Shown piece after piece: positions 56,695-64,000 of a stretch of 64,000 bases of DNA. Numbering within the stretch: the stretch's first letter is position 1; each line of letters begins with the position of its first letter. Source of the stretch: Termitomyces sp. T153 (lineage: Eukaryota > Basidiomycota > Agaricomycetes > Agaricales > Lyophyllaceae); assembly GCA_018296165.2 (NCBI GenBank), contig JACKQL020000009.1:1116001-1180000 (forward strand), in the 5' to 3' direction. The notes below the pieces were generated by a model. It was given only the letters and a program-made list of their open reading frames with translations. It had not been told where the DNA came from and made no database searches. Made by a program: the position numbers and the translations under genes.

Positions 56695-56905
56695 CTGTTT
56701 TCGGTCGCGCTCCCCTGGTACATCCGTGGACTTTAATGTCGCTATGTTTTGGTTGCGACGAGGCCAGTCGCGGGTGCGGCTGGCAAGGGTCGAGCAGCGC
56801 AGCAGTGCTCCCAACCCAGGGGAGGAGTTTAAGTGGTAGGGGGAAAGGGTGATGTGCTGGTGCCGATATTAGATTAGTGTAAGGGTAGAATAGGGGTGAA
56901 TAAAG

Positions 56906-57336
56906 TTAATTTTGGGTGTGACGCTTCTGTGAGCCGGCAGTCTGGGTTGGAGTGGGGGGAGCTTGGGAGTCGGTCTTCTTTGGCTTGAGGCAATTTGTGG
57001 CGTGAACAAAGCTGAAGAGAGGCTTTAGGGCATTGGGTTTGCTCAGTAAGTATGAGAGGGACTCAACTTTATGGCAAAGTTTCCTCTGGAGGTGCAGGTG
57101 CCTTTCAAACTGATAGTGTCTGCACTCAAATAGCATGTGTCATATGGTCTTGACAGCGAGGTCATTGCAGTGTGGGCAGACAGGAGTTTTGGATTGCCAT
57201 ATGCAGAACAGGTAATGGTTTAGCGGGATGTGGCATGTACAGAGCTGAGTGAGTAGGTCGGACTGCTGTCAGTCTAGGGGCTGGGTTAGGCATAGATAGC
57301 TCTTGGAGGGGAGCAATCAATCAATTATGTGGCTCT
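56906..57336 (-). pseudogene. LINE C-terminal zinc-type segment and 3' tail
   Basis: The minus strand gives 'LCTCHIPLNHYLFCIWQSKT', then 'PVCPHCNDLAVKTI', a TGA, and 'HMLFECRHYQFERHLHLQRK'. This is the usual CxxC...H...C end after RNase H in Tad-like LINEs. The stop lies at 56906-56908. CpG is retained here. Confidence 0.75.
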
Positions 57337-58496
57337 TGTCATGACCCGTCCCCTGAACCCCCGCACATTGTCCATCAACCCCCCAACCCCCAAAAAACCC
57401 CCCGACGCTCCGCCGAACTTCCGCCCATGCCCCGCGCCCATTTCAGCTAACTCCGACGCCTCCCCGGCTAACTCCGACGGCCCCCTGGCCAACTTCAATG
57501 CCTTCCCCGCAGCCACTGACACTTACCCTGGATCTCCCAAACCCCAAGAACCACCCCTGCTGTTCCCAATCTTTGCCACCCATCATCAACTCACCACCCT
57601 GGTTCCTCCAACCTATTCCGGAGTACCACGACAACCTTGGGGCGACCCGCGTTCCCCAATGATCCCATCAACATATCAGCGCAGCCCAATCCTCGATCGC
57701 AACTGACACCCGCCCACTCCATTGAGCTCCGCCAAGCCCCACCATCGCAGCTGACATACCCCAAAGTTCTCCAGTAGTCAGTATATAAGTCGTCGAGTAG
57801 CTCTTCATACTCTAGTCTTGATATTGCTTAACGTTACCTATGGTCTGATTGTTTCCTTCCCATGTTTCGTGTTTCATGTCTCGTTCTCCTTACTCTCAGT
57901 CTCCCGGTCTTATCTCAGTCTCCCGGTCTTATCTCAGTCTTCCGGTCTTGTCTTGTCTCCATTTCGTTATCGTTCTTGTTATCGTTTTGTATCTCCACTC
58001 GAATCTACTCTTGTTCCATATCGACTCCATTCCATTTCATCTGACGCTGTCTCAGTGACTCTGTCTGGCCATTGGGCCCAAGTCCTCATCAACCTAAACG
58101 ACCTCACAAACTCCGCAATTATGATCACAAACCCCAACACTCTTTCACCAGGTCTGAACCTTGCTCTTCGCTCGGTCCCGGACTCCATCAACTCCAATTG
58201 ATCTCCCATCAAACCCTGGCTCCGCTCCCATTGATCACACAGCCGCCTACTCCTTCGCTTCTGCGAATCTCCCATATGGTCTTCTGCCTGAACCCCGCCA
58301 AGACCGTCCCGTTTCCTCACAATTCAACTTCTCCGGACCTCCCCGGATCTGTCTGGATCACATCCCACCGACTATCTGCACAAGCCATCAGTGCCCGGAC
58401 GTTTCGAGTGTTCAGTTACCAGTGCAAGGGGATCACGCCCACCTAGTAAGGACTTGCCCAGTGCAGCTGAGCCCCCGAGGTCAGCGGAACCTGACA
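57337..58496 (+). mobile_element. Solo LTR, family B, young, 1160 bp, GCTCT target duplication
   Basis: It runs TGTCATGACCCG...GGAACCTGACA and is flanked by perfect GCTCT repeats (57332-57336 and 58497-58501). TATATAA at 57782-57788 is followed by 'gtcgtcgagtagctcttc'. A 'cagtctcccggtcttatct' repeat lies near 57900-57930. It is rich in CpG and C/T, unlike the LINE it interrupts. No internal region is left, so it arose by recombination between two LTRs. Confidence 0.92.
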
Positions 58497-59180
58497 GCTC
58501 TTGGTGTATCGTGGGGACCTCTTCCATTGTGCAGTCCACATCTCCTGGAGGTCAACAAGGGCTGCCTGGTGGAGTGTGCTGATGCTGGTGGGTAGTGGGG
58601 TGTGCCTGAGCATGGGGAGCAGGTCTTTTGCCTCGCTTGAGTGGCCCTGAGAAGCTACTTTTGCAAGCTCCTCAGTGCGTTTGTTGGGGTGAAACCTAAG
58701 GTGCCCTGGTGTCCACTGGACTTGGAGGTTGATGACATTGTGGGCACAGTCAGTCCAGCCAGTCTTGTTGTGGATGGCATGGCATTGTTTGGTGGCCCAA
58801 ATGAAATGATCTTGCTTGATATGGAGCTGTTCTGAGGCTGTGTGGACCATGTTGAGGAGGTAGTGGGCTGGGTGGGGGCACTGGTTGAGGAGGGCCTTAA
58901 TCATGGCTTGACTGTCACTTCCAATCATGGCTAGTGCAAGTAGCTTGTGCTGTAGTAGAGTCAGTAAATGGAGTGCCAGAATGACACCCACAATCTTGGC
59001 CTCATGGACTGTGTGTTTGGTCTTGCTGCCAAGATGATAGCAGAGGTGTTGTGTTTCCACTCCTATGATGTATAGCACAGCTGAGGCCCTGATGCCATCT
59101 TGGTAGCCTGACCCGTTGCAGTACACTGTGGCAGGAGCAGTGGCAAAGGTGTCATTGGCCAGTTCCAGGGCGGAGTCCAT
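58497..59180 (-). pseudogene. LINE RNase H domain, cut by the solo LTR
   Basis: 'PATVYCNGSGYQDGIRASAV' marks the RNase H start; relatives have Asp where Asn stands ('DGSGYQDG'). 'VHEAKIVGVILAL' keeps the Glu and 'AMIGSDSQAMIKALL' the second Asp. Reading stops at 58497, where the LTR starts, and the tail resumes beyond it at 57336. Confidence 0.8.
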
Positions 59181-59213
59181 GTCATTGGCTCTATTGGTGG
59201 AGAAAGAGGGTGA

Positions 59214-60950
59214 TTAGTTGGGGTGGCACCTGACTGGTGCCACTATCTTGACGAGTTTGGGGTTAATCCTGATAAAATAAAAGAGGAAGTATAGGAGTGA
59301 GCAGTGCCGGGTGATGAAGCGCCCTGCTGCTTGACGGACTGGAGAGTGGAGGGGGTGGGTAGGGGGCAGCAAGGATAGACATACTGCTGCTTGATGTAGG
59401 ATCTTGTTGGACAGGAGCTCCACCAGGAGGAGGAAGGCCATTGCATTGAGTATGTCACCTGCAGTGGTGCTCAAGGCACTGGTGATTGTTTTTGCAGTGC
59501 ACTGTTGCAAGAGGGCAAGTTTGTTGGTGACTGGCACTGATCCCTGTCGCCTTGTGCCTGAAGGGGAGTCATGTATTCTGGTGTACCAGATGTCCACTGC
59601 ATAGGTGATGGCCAGAATGGTGAGTGTGTTATAGAGTTGGCAGACCCAATGGGGGGGCATGCCTCCCGATATCCTGGACAGGTGCATAACCTGAAGAGAC
59701 CACCAAGTGGCCTGAGCTATGACTTTCTGGCAGTGAGCATTCCATCTCAGTTTGGGGTCAAATACAACTCCCAGGTACTTGTATGAGGCCACCATATCTA
59801 CCCTCTGAGTGGTGAGCATGCTGTCAAGATTGGCTTGCATCAGGGATAGGTTGTCCAGGATGATGTCATTGGGGGTTTGTGGGAAGTTCATCAGGGCCAG
59901 CTTGGTGAGTTCAAAGGGGGAGTGGTGGGAGAGGGACCAATCAAAACTGCTGCCAGGCCAGTGGACCATGTCAGCCAGGATGGTGTGGCATTCTATTAGG
60001 GTCTTGGCTGTGGCTAAAAACATGGTATCATCAACAAAACCTGAAGTGAGCTTGATCTTGGCAGATTCAAGGGCAACCCAGATGAGTGGTGCATTGTAAA
60101 AGGCATAGAACAGCATTGCCAATGGGCATCCCTGAGTGGTGCCATTCAGCATGTTGAATAGCTCCGAGATAAAGTCATCAAATTTAAGTTGGGTCTTGTG
60201 GCCAGTGAGCATCTGCTGGGTGAGTTGAATGTAACATTTGGGGACACTGCATTTGTGCATGTTGTGTATGAGGCAGTCACATACAGTGTTGGGAAAGGCA
60301 CCTTGTATGTCAAGAAATAGGGCTGACACAGTGTGGCCAGATCACCAGGCATCCTTGATCTTGGCAACCACTGTGTGCATGGCATTGGTGGTGTTTTGGC
60401 CAGGTCTACCTCCAAACTGACAGGCAGGGAGCATGCCATGTTTCTCAGCTAGGAAGGATAGGTCAGCTGCAACAATGGTAGAAAGGAGCTTCCCCAATGT
60501 GTTGAGGAGTCCAATTGGGCAGTAGGCCTTTGCTTGGGTGTAGTCAGGCTTTCCTGGCTTGTGCAGCACAAGGGTAGTGGAGATCAACCACAATTTGTAG
60601 TACATGTCAAGTTCAAGAATGGCTCTGAAAATGTAGAACAAATGGTCAATAAGCATGCTGGCACATTGCTTGAATACAATGTTCAGTATCCCATCAGGAC
60701 CTGGCACCTTATGTGGCTTCAGTTGTGCAATGGCAGAGAGAATGCAGTTCCTCTTGAGGAAGTGTATGCTAGGCAGAGGCTTTGGATAGACAAAAGGGGG
60801 GATAGAGGAGGAGGTGGGGGGCAGAGGAAAGAGGGACTCAGCTAATACATCCACCTTCTGTTCATTGGTTGTGGCCCAACTGTCATTGACACCATCACAG
60901 TTATGTTTGAGTTCTGGAACCCTGCCACATGAGTCGTCTGAAGCCTCATG
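59214..60950 (-). pseudogene. LINE reverse transcriptase domain
   Basis: 'LVLHKPGKPDYTQAKAYCPI' and 'GLLNTLGKLLSTIVAADLSF' (60560-60450), 'FGGRPGQNTTNAMHTVVAKI', then a TGA after 'KDAW' where CGA is expected. The next frame has 'VSALFLDIQGAFPNTV', 'NGTTQGCPLAMLFYAFYNAP' and the catalytic box 'SGFVDDTMFL', with both Asp present. The part before the RT (61463-61000) is a linker in several frames. Confidence 0.83.
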
Positions 60951-61324
60951 TACGATGTACTTGTTGGCAGTGTATATTTGGCATGCATCAATATTCTTGA
61001 GTCAGTCCACCCAGTGTTCTTCCTTAGCTTCATGAATCTTCTCAGCCATGAGGCAGGACAAGTGGTCTGCTTCAGCTTTAGCTGGGTGGTTAGTAATATC
61101 ACAGAATTTGTATGCTAGGTTGTTGGCTCTGATGCACTCCCTTTTCAGAGCCATCAGCTCTTTGGTCCACCATCTCTTGGTGAAGGGGCATGGTTTGGAC
61201 ATAGGAACAATGTTATTGTCCCCAATCACCTCCTGTATCAATGCCATCAGCATCAACACCTTGGTGTGGAACTCATCCTCAGTAGTGATGAGGCAAGCCA
61301 GAGAGTGCATGTCAAGTTTCTCCT

Positions 61325-62115
61325 TTAGAGAATTGTTGAAATCATCCCAGTCAACTTCTCTGAAATTCTTTGTTGGAGAGCAGGTGGAGTGGGGAAGGGG
61401 GAGCTTGATGGTTGTGGTAATGGGCATGTGGTCGGTGTTGGGGGGGCATAAGGCAGGCACCACATCACAGGCAATGATGGGGTTGGAGTTATTCTGTGGA
61501 GACAGATGTTGTCAGGTTGGGTCCAGTGGTCTTGGGGAGTGCAGAGCATGGGGAGCCCTGGTGGGAGGGTGAGTTCCATCTGATATTGGCTGGGAAGTCT
61601 GAGTAGGGGTTGAATGCTTTCCTCAGAGGAGTTTAGGTGGCAATTGTTGATGGTTTCCCAGATGGGGTGGTGATGGTTAAAGTCACCAAGCCAGAGCATG
61701 TGGTCATTCTGTTGGGGGCATATTGACCAGAAAGAGTTTGAGAGGAAGGCAGCAAGGGCATCAAGGCTGTCATTGTTAGTGCAATCATTGTAGATGTTGA
61801 ACAAGGTGAATGCACCTTGGTTGTTCCTGAAGCAAATGGCTGTGATGTCCATTGAGAGAACTTTGAGGAAGGTGTATGAGTCTGTGGAGATGTCAGCATT
61901 TATAAGTATAATGGATCATATATGGTTGGCTCCAATGCATTTATGTGAGCAGGGATAGTGGGCCACTCATTTGGGTGTGGCCTTGGTGTTGCCTAGGCTG
62001 TCAAGATATGGCTCGTGGAGGGCAATGATATCCCAGTCTTTAGGGTCCACAGTTCCAAGAAGAGCTTCTTGGGCAGTCCTAGACTTGCCAACATTCTGCT
62101 GCCAGATCCATAGCC
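61325..62115 (-). pseudogene. LINE endonuclease domain
   Basis: 'LLGTVDPKDWDIIALHEPYL' (near 62060; QEPYL in intact relatives) and 'LWLGDFNHHHPIWE' (near 61690) are motifs of the APE-type endonuclease. The metal-binding Asp and Asn (GDFN) are kept. Stops occur near 61963 and 61920. The domain would nick target DNA to prime reverse transcription. Confidence 0.78.
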
Positions 62116-62139
62116 ATGGCGGTGATGATCTTGAATCTG

Positions 62140-63975
62140 TCATTGAGAGGAGGGGGGGAGGGAGCTAGCCTGTGAGGGCAAAGGGGCCTTGTGGCTAGGT
62201 TTCCAGAGATCAGTCAGAGCCACTTGGTATTGCCTGAGGCCCAAAGGCTCTGGGTTTGCAGAGTGGTCTACCCATGGAGTGGGAACAGGGGCAAAATGTG
62301 AAAGTTTCTTTGGGTTGGTAGCCCATGTGCTCGGGTCCCTGGTGGGGAAGTAGGGCATGCTGTTCTCTGGATATTGAGTATCCAGATCATCACAGTGTTT
62401 CCTGAAAACTGGGCAGGTATGAGACAAACTTGCATGAGTGGAGTCTGGTCTGCAAGAGACACAGGAGGAGGATGTTCCTGAGGGGCAAGTATCAAAAGTG
62501 TGGTCCAGGCTGGCACAGTGCAAGCAACAGTCTGTGTTCTTGCAGTTAATGCAGATGTGACCATACTTGTGGCACTTGTTGCACTGGAGCGGTTCCTTGA
62601 GGTCCTTGCAGACAACAACCTAGTGACCAGCAACAAACACCCACTCATGAAGGAGGTGATTGGCAGCTTGGGCTGAGTTACAGAGCACCTTGAGGGAAGC
62701 CACTGTCTGCTTAGCATGGCAGCAGTCTTCCTTTTTCAGCCATGCAGCCGAGGTGATACAACCTGGCTCAAGGCCATTCTCCACTTTGAAAGTGGCAATG
62801 TTGGCAGCACTGGAGGGGTCAAAGACCCCACCACACAGAGCAAAGCAGACAATGAGAGCATGAGCTTTATCAATGACCTGCACTGAAGGGCCCAAGCAGG
62901 TCTTGGCTACCTTCTGGACAGAGTCATGTGTGTGGCTTCTGAACTGTGCAGCTAACTCTAGTGTGTCAAACTTGAAGAAGTAAGTAAGCTCCACATTGTA
63001 GCCAGGTGATTCCACAGATGTGAGTCTTTGCAGTAGTAGGAGGGATTCTGTTGATGGCTGCCAGGTTTGCCCTAGATTTGTTGACTTTCTCCAGGAGTTT
63101 GTTGGTGCAGTTATGGAGTTCATCATTCACAGCAGGGGTGTGTTTGGTGGGTGCTTGGGTGCATGTGGTGTTGATGGTGACAAGGACGGTCTTTGCATTG
63201 TGGATGAGCCTTTGCTGAAGGCAGGTGTGCTGGGGGGATGCATAGGAGCTGTACTTGGTAGGGATGTTTGCAGTAGGCTTGGTGCTGGCAATGTCAGCCC
63301 AAGTGGGGCAGTTGATGGCAGGCTGGGGGGCTTGGGCAGGCAGAAGGGTGTCAAGTTTGGTGATGATCTTACTGAGGGAGGAGGACACAGACTCAAGCTG
63401 ACTTGCTGTGCTTTTGAGGGCTAGCGTGGTTTTGGCTTGAGAGGTGCTGTTTGCAGAGATGAAGTCAGTGGACTTGGCAATGCAGAGGGCAATGGGTTCA
63501 ACATGTTTAAGGACCTTGGACATGATGGCATCCATGAGGATTTCTGAGAACTTATTGGTGATGTCATTTTCTAGCAAGAGCATGACCATGAGGACTGCAC
63601 TCTTTGCCTCATTCTTGAGCTTCAGTCCCTTAGACATTATGATGGCAGTCATCAGTACTCTTGCAAGCTTTGTGCAGTCATAGGTTTCTCCCATGAGGAT
63701 ATGCCTTTCATCTCCAACCAATGACATGCATCCATAGCTGATTTGACCAGGCTGGCATAGCTTCAGTAAGGTACTAAATTCAGAGCATGTCGGAAGCGGT
63801 TGAGGGGTGTTGGGGTTCTGACATGGCTGACACTCCCAGAGGGAGGTTTTGGAGGCAGTCTGGACATCATGCCAGCAGATTGGGGCAGGTTGTGGATGGA
63901 GGGGGAGCGGGCATAGGGATTCCCTGTAACATAGTCCTTTTTACACCTGATGCTAGATTCTGTGGCAATCACCAA
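62140..63975 (-). pseudogene. LINE ORF1 (gag-like, zinc knuckles)
   Basis: The reading starts at the ATG at 63975 ('MVIATESSIRCKKDYV'), continues at 63727-62966 with a coiled-coil-like, Ser/Thr-rich region and 'CPTWADIASTKPTANIPTKY', then 63126-62620, and ends with Cys-rich 'CNKCHKYGHICINCKNTDC' and 'CPSGTSSSCVSCRPDSTH' (62600-62420). Such knuckles bind the LINE RNA. At least two frame changes are needed. Confidence 0.75.
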
Positions 63976-64000
63976 TCCTTTTCTGATTTCAGAGTGGACC

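Larger units (their letters stand above)
56906..63975 (-). mobile_element. Tad-like LINE (ORF1, EN, RT, RNase H), interrupted by a solo LTR
   Basis: Minus-strand order: ORF1 with Cys-rich knuckles (63975-62140), endonuclease (about 62115-61325), RT (60950-59214), RNase H (59180-58497), then beyond the solo LTR the C-terminal zinc-type segment (57336-56906). This matches fungal Tad/I-type LINEs. CpG is nearly absent in the main body but present in the last 430 bp. Stops and frame changes affect most parts. The 5' end is outside the window; the 3' end lies between about 56700 and 56905. Confidence 0.85.

Noticed and set aside
57979..58320. A 113-codon minus-strand frame and overlapping plus frames in the solo LTR
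   Set aside because: The LTR is C/T-rich and stop-poor; the frames have no domain and end at LTR features.

Overview
The window looks like a piece of a basidiomycete (Agaricomycete-type) nuclear genome. The reasons are dense short GT-AG introns (one host gene has 15 exons with introns of about 50-60 bp), DUF6699 and DUF6534 proteins, a small family of HxDxxxxN/DWG kinase-like genes, and the repeat families: Helitrons with a fungal-type Rep/PIF1 protein, chromodomain Ty3/gypsy elements and a Tad-like LINE. No tRNA, rRNA or CRISPR was seen.

Two kinds of DNA alternate. Host islands have normal CpG. They hold kinase-like copy 1 (5.4-6.3 kb, broken), a seven-membrane-segment DUF6534 gene (6.7-8.2 kb, minus), a DUF6699 gene (10.9-11.9 kb), a 399-aa acidic protein (12.2-13.4 kb, minus), kinase-like copy 2 (26.8-28.0 kb, broken), an intact JEN-type carboxylate transporter (30.6-32.9 kb) and kinase-like copy 3 (54.9-56.3 kb). 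Between them lie repeat blocks almost without CpG, rich in TG/CA and full of stops that fit CGA to TGA decay: Helitron 1 (about 0.45-5.4 kb, plus), Helitron 2 (15.1-21.3 kb, minus), a decayed gene carrying a SINE in an intron (22.2-24.1 kb), minisatellites (24.9-26.7 kb), a nested LTR-retrotransposon block (33.2-54.0 kb) and a LINE that runs off the right edge (56.9-64.0 kb, minus).

The repeats form layers that give relative ages. LTR family A (TGTCAGGGGA...TTACA) belongs to the chromodomain gypsy element at 39.9-46.6 kb. A 1.16-kb LTR-like element (family C) sits inside its 5' LTR, and a family B LTR abuts it. Family B has three CpG-poor copies and one CpG-rich 1160-bp solo LTR at 57337-58496, which has a perfect 5-bp target duplication and interrupts the LINE. 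A tRNA-derived SINE of 938 bp has a perfect 17-bp target duplication; without it the host intron would be 72 bp. An older, 5'-truncated copy of the SINE lies on the other strand inside Helitron 1.

No operon-like or defence system was recognised. The host genes look unrelated in pathway, and the three kinase-like copies are the only local gene family. The most interesting points are the intronic SINE, the minisatellite-plus-hairpin modules flanking Helitron 1, a 16-nt GT...AG insert in kinase-like copy 3, a duplicated 24-residue acidic motif in the 399-aa protein, and the contrast in CpG decay between old and young copies of the same LTR.
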